64,000 bases of DNA from Flammeovirga agarivorans (GTDB taxonomy: Bacteria; Bacteroidota; Bacteroidia; Cytophagales; Flammeovirgaceae). The position numbers were made by a program, and so were the translations under genes. How positions within the stretch are numbered: the stretch's first letter is position 1; each line of letters begins with the position of its first letter. A model generated the notes under the pieces. The model saw only the letters and a program-made list of their open reading frames with translations. It did not search any database and was not told where the DNA came from. Location: positions 684,318-748,317 of the forward strand of contig NZ_JABAIL010000003.1 of assembly GCF_012641475.1 (NCBI RefSeq). Reading direction: 5' to 3'. Shown piece by piece: positions 1 to 8,897 of this stretch.

Positions 1-23
1 TTCAAAATAATAACTCATAAAAG

Positions 24-51
24 AGAGTGTAGTTGAAAAAGACTACACTCT
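24..51 (+). other. Hairpin upstream of the first RND gene
   Basis: A 10-bp perfect stem (24-33 pairs with 42-51, arms AGAGTGTAGT and ACTACACTCT) with an A-rich 8-nt loop sits 41 bp before the first start codon. Only a short weak T stretch follows. It could be the terminator or an intercistronic processing hairpin of an upstream gene outside the window. RND operons usually carry the adaptor and outer-membrane channel genes upstream, so those are expected to the left (inference). Confidence 0.5.
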
Positions 52-92
52 TATTTCAACCTACACATTCACACTATCAATCCTATTCAAAG

Positions 93-3000
93 ATGCTTTC
101 TCGGTTTTTTATTCGTCGACCAATATTTGCCGCTGTATTAGCGATTGCAATATTGATTATCGGTGGTCTGTCGATTGTAGAGCTGCCGATTGCACAGTAT
201 CCTCAAATTACCCCTCCAACAGTAGTTGTAAAAGGGTTATATCCAGGAGCTGATGCAACAACCATCGCCCAAACAGTGGGTGCTCCTCTAGAAGAAGCTA
301 TTAATGGCGTAGAGGGCATGATCTACATGTCATCTACAAGTAATAATGATGGTACTTACAGCTTAACCATTACTTTTGAGGTGGGTACAGATGTAAATAT
401 CGCCACTGTACTTGTAGAGAATAAAGTATCACAAGCCCTTCCTATGTTACCGTCGATTGTACAGCAATTGGGGGTGACCACAGAGAAGAAATCAACCAAT
501 ATGGTTATTCTTGCCAGCTTATATGCTGATGAGGGGTCAGGAATGGATTCCACTTTCTTAGTGAATTATGCTGATGCATATATTGCTGATGAGCTGCGAA
601 GAATTGAAGGTGTGGGTGATGTATCCATCTTCGGTGTTGGAGATTATAGTATCCGTATCTGGCTTAATCCTAAAGCACTAGAAGATCATCATTTATCTGC
701 TACAGATGTAATGAATGCAGTGAAGAACCAAAATGTAGAAACAGCTGCAGGACATGTTGGACAGTCTCCAGAAGTGTCCAAACAAATCAACACTTTTGCT
801 ATAAACTTATACCCAGGCCGTTTAAAAACGGTAGAAGATTTTGAAAATATCATCGTACATACCAATTCAGATGGAGGAAGTGTCTTCTTAAAAGACGTTG
901 CCCGAGTTGAATTAGGAGCACAACAGTATACCATGTCATTTAAAAGTACAGGTATGCCAGCTGGTGGTATTGGTGTTTATCAGTTGCCTGATGCCAATGC
1001 ATTAGATGTGGCCGATGCACTTATTGAAAAACTAAATAGTCTAGAAGAAAAATTCCCAGAAGGATTACATTATAAAATTAACCTAGATACAACCACTTTC
1101 GTTAGAGCTTCAATCCATGAAGTAGTAGAAACATTGGTGATTGCAGTGATTCTGGTATTTGTTGTCATGTACATGTTCTTACAAAGTTGGAGAGCGACAA
1201 TTATACCTTCTGTAACGATTCCTGTGGCATTGATTGGTGCTTTTGCAGCCATGTTAGCTTTCGGATTCTCCATCAATCTATTAACGTTATTCGGTATTGT
1301 GTTAGCCATTGGTATTGTAGTAGATGATGCCATTGTGGTAGTAGAAAACACCTCAAGGTACTTGGAGCAGGGGATGTCCTCTAAAGATGCAGCGATCGAG
1401 GCTATGAAAGAGGTAACAGGTCCTATCATTGCAACAACATTGGTATTGATGTCGGTATTTATTCCAGCTGCAATGATGTCTGGCATTACCGGAGCACTGT
1501 ATGAACAATTTGCTTTAACAATTGCCTTTTCAACCTTCTTTAGTGCTTTAAACGCACTTACTTTAACACCTGCACTTTGTGCATTAATTCTTAGAAAAGA
1601 AGAGCCAAGTAATTTTATCGTAATGAGATATTTCAATAAAGGATATGATTACTTGGTCCATAAATATGAAAAAGGAGTAGTTTTCGCGATTCGTAAGTTT
1701 GTGATGTTCTTAATTATTTATGTAGCAATCACAGTACTTTCAGTGGGTGGTTACGGAATTTTACCAGCTACATTTATACCTAATGAAGACCAAGGGTATA
1801 TGTTGGTATCCGCTCAGCTTCCTGATGCTTCTTCTTTGAATAGAACATCAGAAGTTTCAACAAAACTTGATAGTGTTTTTACACATGTTGAAGGCGTTGA
1901 TAATTGGGTATCAATTATTGGTTACTCAGTAATTGATGGGGCCACAGCATCCAATCAGATCACTGTCTTTGTAAGATTAAAAGATTGGGATGAAAGATTA
2001 GAAAACGGAAGAGACCTTTTAACCATTCTAAATGATATCAACGAACATGCCTATGCGATAGATGATGCAGTAATATTTTCTTTTATTCCTCCTGCAATTA
2101 ATGGTTTGGGAGCATCTGGAGGTATTCAATTAGTACTTCAGGATAAAAAAGGAGATCAGTTTGGTAAGCTACAGTCTGTCGGAGCCAAGTTTTCACAAAA
2201 GGCACAGGAAAGCGATACCTTCAAAGGAATTAACTCTACATTCAGAGCCAATATCCCCAATGTGAAAATCTTTATCGATGCCGAAAAGGCCATGATGTAT
2301 CAGATTCCTCTCAATGAAATTTACGCTTCATTAAACTCAATTACAGGTGTTTCTTATGTCAATGATTTTTCTAAATGGGGTAGAACATACCAAGTGAATG
2401 TTCAAGGTGAAATGGAATACCGTAAGGTAGTAGACGATATCTATAAGATTAAAGTGAAAAACAAAAAAGGAGATTTGGTATCACTTGATAATATCGTTCA
2501 AACTCATTACTCATTTGCTCCCCAAGTAGTTACGAGATACAATATGTTTAATGCCAGTAATTTGATTGCTCAAGTAAGCCCGATACATAGTTCTGGTGAT
2601 GGTATTGAGGAAATGAACAAATGGGTAAAAGAAGAATTAGACATCACCATGGATGCAGAATGGACCAATATGGCTTACCAAGAAATCAAAGCCGGATCGA
2701 ATGTAGTATTCATCTTTGTAATGGCAATTCTGTTAGTATACCTTGTTCTGGCAGCACAATATGAATCTTGGTTAGATCCTTTTGCAGTAATTCTTGCCGT
2801 ACCAATAGCCTTATTTGGAGCTGTATTATTTGTAGCTTATAAAGGGCAAATGAATAGCGTTTACATGCAAATTGGTGTTGTTTTATTGGTGGCATTATCT
2901 TCAAAAAACGCCATTCTTATTGTCGAGTTTGCCAGAGAGAACCTGTCTAAAGGAATGTCGCTAAAAGAGGCCATTATTCATGCTTCAGTACTTCGTTTTA

Positions 3001-3251
3001 GACCTATCTTAATGACTTCCTTTGCTTTTATTCTTGGTGTATATCCATTAGTAATTGCAACCGGAGCTGGCGCCAATGCAAGACATGGTCTTGGTTCTAC
3101 AGTATTCGGAGGGATGCTTTCATCCACCTTATTATCCATCTTCTTTACACCAGTTATCTATTATGCTTTGCATTATGTATTTAACAGGAAGAAACACAAA
3201 AGTAACGAAGATACAAATAATGTTAAACAAATAGAACAAGATAATAAATAA
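93..3251 (+). CDS. RND multidrug efflux pump, inner-membrane subunit (AcrB/HAE1 type), copy 1
   Basis: Proton-driven resistance-nodulation-division exporter of about 1052 residues, the usual length for AcrB-type pumps. It would form a trimer in the inner membrane and pump hydrophobic compounds through a tripartite envelope channel. The start at 93 (MLSRFFIRRPIFAAVL) is chosen over an upstream TTG at 33 because it aligns with the N-terminus of the next gene and opens directly with transmembrane helix 1. The proton-relay Asp pair lies in GIVVDDAIVVVEN near residues 411-412, and the TM10 Lys is in SSKNAILIVEFARE near residue 937. Two hydrophobic helix clusters (about 335-540 and 865-1030) flank the periplasmic porter loops. 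It is followed after 111 bp by a close paralogue. Membrane-fusion and outer-membrane partners are not in the window. Substrate unknown. Confidence 0.95.
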   Translation: MLSRFFIRRPIFAAVLAIAILIIGGLSIVELPIAQYPQITPPTVVVKGLYPGADATTIAQTVGAPLEEAINGVEGMIYMSSTSNNDGTYSLTITFEVGTDVNIATVLVENKVSQALPMLPSIVQQLGVTTEKKSTNMVILASLYADEGSGMDSTFLVNYADAYIADELRRIEGVGDVSIFGVGDYSIRIWLNPKALEDHHLSATDVMNAVKNQNVETAAGHVGQSPEVSKQINTFAINLYPGRLKTVEDFENIIVHTNSDGGSVFLKDVARVELGAQQYTMSFKSTGMPAGGIGVYQLPDANALDVADALIEKLNSLEEKFPEGLHYKINLDTTTFVRASIHEVVETLVIAVILVFVVMYMFLQSWRATIIPSVTIPVALIGAFAAMLAFGFSINLLTLFGIVLAIGIVVDDAIVVVENTSRYLEQGMSSKDAAIEAMKEVTGPIIATTLVLMSVFIPAAMMSGITGALYEQFALTIAFSTFFSALNALTLTPALCALILRKEEPSNFIVMRYFNKGYDYLVHKYEKGVVFAIRKFVMFLIIYVAITVLSVGGYGILPATFIPNEDQGYMLVSAQLPDASSLNRTSEVSTKLDSVFTHVEGVDNWVSIIGYSVIDGATASNQITVFVRLKDWDERLENGRDLLTILNDINEHAYAIDDAVIFSFIPPAINGLGASGGIQLVLQDKKGDQFGKLQSVGAKFSQKAQESDTFKGINSTFRANIPNVKIFIDAEKAMMYQIPLNEIYASLNSITGVSYVNDFSKWGRTYQVNVQGEMEYRKVVDDIYKIKVKNKKGDLVSLDNIVQTHYSFAPQVVTRYNMFNASNLIAQVSPIHSSGDGIEEMNKWVKEELDITMDAEWTNMAYQEIKAGSNVVFIFVMAILLVYLVLAAQYESWLDPFAVILAVPIALFGAVLFVAYKGQMNSVYMQIGVVLLVALSSKNAILIVEFARENLSKGMSLKEAIIHASVLRFRPILMTSFAFILGVYPLVIATGAGANARHGLGSTVFGGMLSSTLLSIFFTPVIYYALHYVFNRKKHKSNEDTNNVKQIEQDNK

Positions 3252-3265
3252 CAGCGTTTCTTATA

Positions 3266-3288
3266 GTGTATTCATCTTATGAACACAC
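3266..3288 (+). other. Intercistronic hairpin between the two RND genes
   Basis: A 10-bp stem with one A-C mismatch (3266-3275 with 3279-3288) and a 3-nt loop lies in the 111-bp gap. No T-run follows, so it is more likely an mRNA stability or processing element than a terminator. This is compatible with co-transcription of the two pump genes. Confidence 0.35.
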
Positions 3289-3362
3289 TCTCAATTCGCT
3301 AATATTCAGTAGGTAGTTTACTATTTTCTGATTTATATACACACTATTCATACACACTTAAA

Positions 3363-6300
3363 ATGATCTCAAAATTTTTCATCAACCGCCCGATATTCGC
3401 AGCAGTATTGGCTATAATTATCGTACTCACCGGTAGTATAGCACTGTTTGAACTGCCGATCGCAGAATACCCGAATATCACACCACCAACTGTAAGTGTT
3501 ACTGCTTCTTACCCTGGTGCTAGTGCAGAAGTTATTGCAGAAACAGTAGGAGCCCCTATTGAACAGTCTGTCAATGGCGTAGAAAATATGTTATACATGA
3601 GTTCTACTTCCAATAATGATGGTACTTATTCTTTAACCGTGACCTTTGAAGTAGGTACTGATTTGGATATTGCTACAGTATTGGTTCAGAATAAAGTAGC
3701 TCAGGCCTTACCAAAGATTCCAGATATCGTTCAAAAGTTAGGTGTTGTGACAGATAAATCTTCTTCTGGAGTGTCTGTACAAGCAGCCAATCTAGTAATG
3801 ATTGCCGCAATACAATCGGATGATGACATTGTAGATTCTTTATTCTTAAGTAACTATGCTAAAGTATATATCGCTGATGAATTGAAAAGAATTCCTGGTG
3901 TAAGTAACGTGAGTATTTATGGTGTGAATGACTACAGTATCCGAGTGTGGATGGACCCTTCGAAATTAAAAGATAGAGGTTTATCTACAGATGATGTGAA
4001 AAATGCTATTTTATCACAAAACGTTCAGGTAGCGGCAGGACAGTTGGGTCAGACTCCTTCTGCAAGTAATCAAAAAAATCAATATGCTTTAATTGTTTCA
4101 CCTGGCCGTTTGTCAGATGTAGAACAATTTGAAAATATCATTATCCGAGCGGATGAAAAAGGTAGATCTATTCATCTAAAAGATGTAGCCAATATTTCTT
4201 TAGGTAGTAAGGATTATACCATGTTTTTCCACCTAAACGGAAAACAAGCAGCAGGTATAGCGATCTATCAATTGCCATCAGCCAATGCACTGGAAATACA
4301 AAAGCAGGTAACGGAAAGATTAACAGAATTAAGTAAGAAATTCCCAGAAGGGATGTCATATACAGTACCTTTAGATACCACAAAATATGTAAAAGTATCT
4401 ATCGATGAAGTAATTGAAACATTGGTGATTGCCATTATTTTGGTATTTATCGTGATGTACATGTTCTTGCAAAGTTGGAGAGCTACTTTAATTCCTGCAA
4501 TCACAATTCCTGTCGCCTTGATTGGTACCTTCGCAGTAATGAGTGTGCTAGGTTTCTCCATCAATATTCTTACGTTGTTTGGATTAGTATTGGCCATTGG
4601 TATCGTAGTAGATGACGCTATTGTAGTAGTAGAAAATACCTCTAGACACTTGGAAGAGGGGATGAATCGAAAAGAGGCAGCCATCCAGGCCATGAAAGAG
4701 GTAACAGGGCCTATTATCGCGACAACATTAGTATTAATGTCGGTGTTTATGCCTGCGGCTTCAATGAGTGGAATTACAGGGCAACTTTATAAACAATTCG
4801 CCTTAACAATTGCAGTGTCAACCTTGTTCTCCGCTTTCAACGCTTTAACCTTAAGTCCATCTTTATGTGCATTAATCTTAAAACCTAATGAAGAGAAAAA
4901 GCAAAGTTTTATCTTTAGATGGTTCAATAAAGGATACGACTATGTTTATGGTGGATATTCAAAAATCTTATTATTCTCAGTAAGAAAATACGGTCTTTCA
5001 TTGTTAGTCTTTTTAGGTGTTGCTGCCTTTGGTTTGGTAGATTTCAATATGTTACCGACATCATTTATCCCTCAAGAAGATCAAGGGTATGTGATGACAT
5101 CAGTAGAACTGCCAAAATCGGCGTCAATGAACCGTACAGCAGAGGTCAACAAACAATTGGATAAAATTTACGGTAATACTCCAGGTGTTGCTTCATGGAT
5201 GACAGTGGATGGTTTCTCTATTATGGACGGAACAACAGCACCAAACAGAGCGACAGTCTTTGTGATTTTTGAACCATGGGACGAACGTATCGATGAAGGG
5301 TTGGATATCGACCACATCATGCAAGACCTATCAAAAAGATATGAGGAAGTATTTGATGCAAAAGTTACTTCTTTTGTTCCCCCAGCAATTAGTGGTCTTG
5401 GTAATACTGGTGGCTTCCAAATGGTGATCATGGACAAATCAGGAGCGGAGTATGCGAACTTACAGAAAGTAGCAAAAGGATTTGTTAGCGCAGGACAGCA
5501 ACAGCCTTCACTTACAGGCGTTGGTACAACCTTCGACGCTAAGATTCCACAACTTCGTTTGGATGTCAAAAAAGAAAAAACAGAGATGATGGGCGTATCA
5601 TTGAATACAATTTATGATGCTTTGAACGCCTTTACAGGACAACAATATATTGATGATTTCACAAGATGGAACAGAACCTACCAAGTGAACATCGAATCAA
5701 AAGCAGAATACAGAAACAAGGTAGATGACCTTTGGAATATGTATGTGAAATCTGATAAAGGAGAGATGATATCTATCGGTACGCTTGTAGATATTTCTTA
5801 CGAAGAAGCCCCTGAGATGGTGACGAGATACAACCTTTATAATGCAGCATACATCAATGGAGATGCAAAGTCTGGTTTTAGTTCTGGTGATGCCATTACA
5901 ACGATGGATCAACTATCTCAGAAGCAACTAGACGAAGGTATGGTGGCAGAGTGGACAGGCCTAGCCTTCCAACAAATTCAGTCGAATGGTAGTGTCATCT
6001 TCGTCTTCCTTTTGGCAGTAGTCTTTGTATACCTTGTATTAGCAGCACAATACGAGTCTTGGTTAGATCCTCTGGGTGTAATTCTTGCCGTTCCATTAGC
6101 TTTATTTGGAGCAGTAGTAGCCGTCCAACTAAGAGGTTTAACAAACGATGTCTATATGCAAATTGGTATTGTATTACTAGTGGCACTTGCCTCTAAAAAT
6201 GCCATTCTAATTATTGAATTTGCAAGAGACAATATCGCAGAAGGTGAGAAACTATTTGATGCCATTATAGATGCAGCCAAAGTACGTTTCCGTCCTATCT

Positions 6301-6524
6301 TAATGACATCATTTGCCTTTATTCTTGGTGTTTACCCATTGGTAATTGCTTCAGGAGCGGGTGCAAATTCAAGACATTCATTAGGAACAACAGTATTTGG
6401 AGGTATGTTGGCAGCCACATTCTTAGCCATCATTTTTGTTCCTTCCAATTACTATATCCTACATAAATATTTAGGAAAAAAAGAAACTGAAAAGTTAGAA
6501 GAAAATAAAGAAAAATCAGAATAG
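3363..6524 (+). CDS. RND multidrug efflux pump, inner-membrane subunit (AcrB/HAE1 type), copy 2
   Basis: A second full-length AcrB-type pump of 1053 residues, clearly paralogous to the preceding gene along its whole length. Long identical stretches include the region around FFINRPIFAAVLAI, VTGPIIATTLVLMSVF and MTSFAFILGVYPLVIA. The proton-relay Asp pair (GIVVDDAIVVVEN, near 417-418) and TM10 Lys (ASKNAILIIEFARD, near 945) are both present, so both copies look functional. Relative to copy 1 it has a short Ser/Val-rich insertion in the first porter region (SSSGVSVQAANL). Same strand and short spacing suggest one operon. Tandem RND pairs in other bacteria (for example MdtB-MdtC) form mixed trimers, which is possible here but not shown. 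The C-terminus is charged and cytosolic. Confidence 0.95.
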   Translation: MISKFFINRPIFAAVLAIIIVLTGSIALFELPIAEYPNITPPTVSVTASYPGASAEVIAETVGAPIEQSVNGVENMLYMSSTSNNDGTYSLTVTFEVGTDLDIATVLVQNKVAQALPKIPDIVQKLGVVTDKSSSGVSVQAANLVMIAAIQSDDDIVDSLFLSNYAKVYIADELKRIPGVSNVSIYGVNDYSIRVWMDPSKLKDRGLSTDDVKNAILSQNVQVAAGQLGQTPSASNQKNQYALIVSPGRLSDVEQFENIIIRADEKGRSIHLKDVANISLGSKDYTMFFHLNGKQAAGIAIYQLPSANALEIQKQVTERLTELSKKFPEGMSYTVPLDTTKYVKVSIDEVIETLVIAIILVFIVMYMFLQSWRATLIPAITIPVALIGTFAVMSVLGFSINILTLFGLVLAIGIVVDDAIVVVENTSRHLEEGMNRKEAAIQAMKEVTGPIIATTLVLMSVFMPAASMSGITGQLYKQFALTIAVSTLFSAFNALTLSPSLCALILKPNEEKKQSFIFRWFNKGYDYVYGGYSKILLFSVRKYGLSLLVFLGVAAFGLVDFNMLPTSFIPQEDQGYVMTSVELPKSASMNRTAEVNKQLDKIYGNTPGVASWMTVDGFSIMDGTTAPNRATVFVIFEPWDERIDEGLDIDHIMQDLSKRYEEVFDAKVTSFVPPAISGLGNTGGFQMVIMDKSGAEYANLQKVAKGFVSAGQQQPSLTGVGTTFDAKIPQLRLDVKKEKTEMMGVSLNTIYDALNAFTGQQYIDDFTRWNRTYQVNIESKAEYRNKVDDLWNMYVKSDKGEMISIGTLVDISYEEAPEMVTRYNLYNAAYINGDAKSGFSSGDAITTMDQLSQKQLDEGMVAEWTGLAFQQIQSNGSVIFVFLLAVVFVYLVLAAQYESWLDPLGVILAVPLALFGAVVAVQLRGLTNDVYMQIGIVLLVALASKNAILIIEFARDNIAEGEKLFDAIIDAAKVRFRPILMTSFAFILGVYPLVIASGAGANSRHSLGTTVFGGMLAATFLAIIFVPSNYYILHKYLGKKETEKLEENKEKSE

Positions 6525-6549
6525 ATTTTTGAGTAGTGTAGAATAGTAA

Positions 6550-6585
6550 AAGTCATCCTCACCTTTGGAGAGGATGACTTTTTTT
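6550..6585 (+). terminator. Rho-independent terminator of the RND operon
   Basis: An 11-bp perfect stem (6550-6560 with 6570-6580, arms AAGTCATCCTC and GAGGATGACTT) and a 9-nt loop are followed by a T-run. It lies 25 bp after the second RND stop codon. Confidence 0.9.
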
Positions 6586-6878
6586 GTGGTAGAAAAACCT
6601 GACCTTTAAAAGTTGCTGCTAACCTTTACTTAAACAATATGTATTCAAAAAAATCATCTATTTTATCTTATTGTTACTGTATATTATTCATTTGTCATAA
6701 TATTGATTTATAGATAATTAATGTTGATAGATTGTTGTTATAAGCATTTTTTAGGATTGAATTTTTTAATTATTTGAGTAGAAATATATCCAAAGATTAA
6801 GATTTTTTACTTCAATGATGAGCTGCGTTTTCTAAGGATATAAGCTACTCTTTTTCATTAGAAAATTATAATTAAATT
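6586..6878. other. AT-rich intergenic region
   Basis: About 290 bp between the RND terminator and the lipoprotein gene. No open frame, RNA gene or clear repeat is visible. It presumably carries the promoter of the lipoprotein gene, but I see no convincing TAnnTTTG element. Confidence 0.6.
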
Positions 6879-8579
6879 ATGTATTACAACAGACAAATTC
6901 TAAATGTTTGCTTCTTGCTAACTCTACTTATAGCCTCTTGTTCAACAGAGAAAAAAGAAGAAGATTTACCAGCCCCTACAACAATAATTTCAACAGATAT
7001 GCTTCCAACATTAACATTGGAAGAATCGGATTTTTTAAGAGGGACTACCTCTTTTGAAGTCGAGGTGACCAATGAAAACATCGACTTAGTAAGTGTAGAA
7101 GAAATACAGCTTTTATTGGAAGGAAAAGACTTAGATTTTGATGTGAGTAATGAAAACAACAAATGGCTGTTTACTTTTAATTCCCTACAATTAGAAGATG
7201 GTATGCATGAGCTTACTTTTAGTGCTTCATTATCGAGTGAGTTTGAGTTACCTGAGAATGAAGTGTTAATTCAGCATACTGTAGAAGTAGATAACTACCT
7301 TCCGACAATTACGGTACAACAAGGTTATATTGGAGGCTACTTTTATGAAGATATTCAAGATAACCAATATTATTCTTCTGTAAATAGAAGAAACAACCAT
7401 GAGAAAAGTATTTTTATCATCGATAAAGAAGGAACAAAAATATCTGAAGTATACGATCTTAACTTCAGTGAAGGGAACATAGACATTGCTATCCCTGAAA
7501 CAACACGAGATAGAGATTTCTTTTTAGTAGACTTCTTTACATACGACCATTATTTTAAGACAGATCATCATGCCTTTGATGATTTGGATCAAGAATCAAT
7601 GATTACTTACGGCGAATTAACATACACAGCAATCAACTCTATCAGTGAAACATCTCCAAAATATGAGCATATAGAAAACGAAATAGTAGAAAATGAGACT
7701 AAGGAAGTAACAATAGCTTATCCTACTGATGACAATATTTCTATTACTCTTAAGCTCATCAATGAGAATGAAGAAAACATTACTGAAACTATTGAAAATG
7801 GAATGCGTTATGTTACTATCAAAACAGAATATTCTTCTTTAGGAGATAATTATCGAGAAACAAACTGTTTGATGGTGTCTGAAGATGAAACAAACAATCA
7901 CGCAATTGTTATTCTGAATTTATTGAATGATGGGGATACATTAACTGTATCTAAAAATGATTTAAAAGATGATGTAGAAACATTCAATGTAAGTAATGAA
8001 GAAAACTTTAGACAAGTTGTCCTTTCAGATGACTTAAATTTTATCGGCAATGGATTTTATTCTTTTGATATTCTAGAAGACAATATCATGGAAAGAACAT
8101 ATTTCAGAAATGTAATTAACAGAAATGTTGAGGTGAAATATTTCTCTCTAAAGAGAAAGATCGAAAACCGTTTCTTATATGCGTTTACCAATCATGTAAG
8201 TTCTGCATCAGAGTTTAATAGCATTCAAGAATTTACAGAAAACGATATTCAAGTCACATTAGAAAATGATCTCTTGACTATAAAAACAGACCTCCAAATA
8301 GCTAGTGATGTAGAAGTAAATGGATTAATATATTATGATGAAATTTTCGTTGGTGAACATGAATTTAGATTCAAACAAAAGTTTGTGTCTCCATTTAATA
8401 CATCAATTGCTTTTGACATCAAAACACTAAATAGTATTGATCACATTAAGACACTTCATAATAGTAATTATGCTAATGTAGATGACTTTACACAATCGGC
8501 TGTAGGAGGACAGATATCTAACGATTTACTGTATTATGATGATGGTCGAATCTTGATTTCGAAATCAATAGAATTATAA
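6879..8579 (+). CDS. Exported lipoprotein of unknown function
   Basis: A 566-residue protein with a short lipoprotein signal (hydrophobic segment ending LLIASC, lipobox Cys near residue 21) followed by an acidic Lys/Glu linker, so it is predicted to be an envelope lipoprotein. Residues about 50-130 have the look of an Ig-like beta domain (alternating hydrophobics, an LEDGMHELTFSAS stretch). The remainder is acidic, Asn-rich and beta-strand-like, with no catalytic motif I recognise. It stands alone, with a terminator on each side. The start is the ATG directly before the hydrophobic signal. Function not assignable. Confidence 0.8.
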   Translation: MYYNRQILNVCFLLTLLIASCSTEKKEEDLPAPTTIISTDMLPTLTLEESDFLRGTTSFEVEVTNENIDLVSVEEIQLLLEGKDLDFDVSNENNKWLFTFNSLQLEDGMHELTFSASLSSEFELPENEVLIQHTVEVDNYLPTITVQQGYIGGYFYEDIQDNQYYSSVNRRNNHEKSIFIIDKEGTKISEVYDLNFSEGNIDIAIPETTRDRDFFLVDFFTYDHYFKTDHHAFDDLDQESMITYGELTYTAINSISETSPKYEHIENEIVENETKEVTIAYPTDDNISITLKLINENEENITETIENGMRYVTIKTEYSSLGDNYRETNCLMVSEDETNNHAIVILNLLNDGDTLTVSKNDLKDDVETFNVSNEENFRQVVLSDDLNFIGNGFYSFDILEDNIMERTYFRNVINRNVEVKYFSLKRKIENRFLYAFTNHVSSASEFNSIQEFTENDIQVTLENDLLTIKTDLQIASDVEVNGLIYYDEIFVGEHEFRFKQKFVSPFNTSIAFDIKTLNSIDHIKTLHNSNYANVDDFTQSAVGGQISNDLLYYDDGRILISKSIEL

Positions 8580-8612
8580 TTTGAATTAATAAATAGTATT
8601 TGATCGAGAAAT

Positions 8613-8641
8613 AGTCTACCAGTTTTGGTAGGCTTTTTTTA
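8613..8641 (+). terminator. Terminator after the lipoprotein gene
   Basis: An 8-bp stem with one G-T pair (8613-8620 with 8627-8634), a 6-nt loop and a following T-run, 33 bp after the stop codon. Confidence 0.8.
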
Positions 8642-8749
8642 TTTCTTTTGTGATATAGCATATATAAAGTATTACGAATATTAATAGTAGTTATTAATAC
8701 AAGAAATTCATGCAGATATATGTTCATATAATTGATTAATAATGGTTTA

Positions 8750-8757
8750 TATTTTTG
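8750..8757 (+). promoter_or_regulatory. Possible -7 promoter element for the metallophosphoesterase gene
   Basis: TATTTTTG matches the Bacteroidota -7 consensus TAnnTTTG. The nearest upstream TTG (8732-8734) is at a short 15-nt spacing, so the match is partial. It would give a leader of about 135 nt before the ATG at 8898. The rest of the 8642-8897 interval shows nothing definite. Confidence 0.35.
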
Positions 8758-8897
8758 TGAATTCTTCCATGTGTAATAGAACTTGTAGCAGTATAATATT
8801 CAGATAAGAAATGATTAATCAAAAATTAATCGATTATGCTTAGTTTGGTGATGACAATACGTTAATATTAGATTCTAAATCATCAAGCATATTATTT

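Noticed and set aside
1070-1636. 188-codon minus-strand frame inside the first RND gene
   Set aside because: Mirror frame of a hydrophobic membrane segment; the matching shadow at the same place in the second RND gene (4268-4693) confirms it as an artefact of the coding strand.
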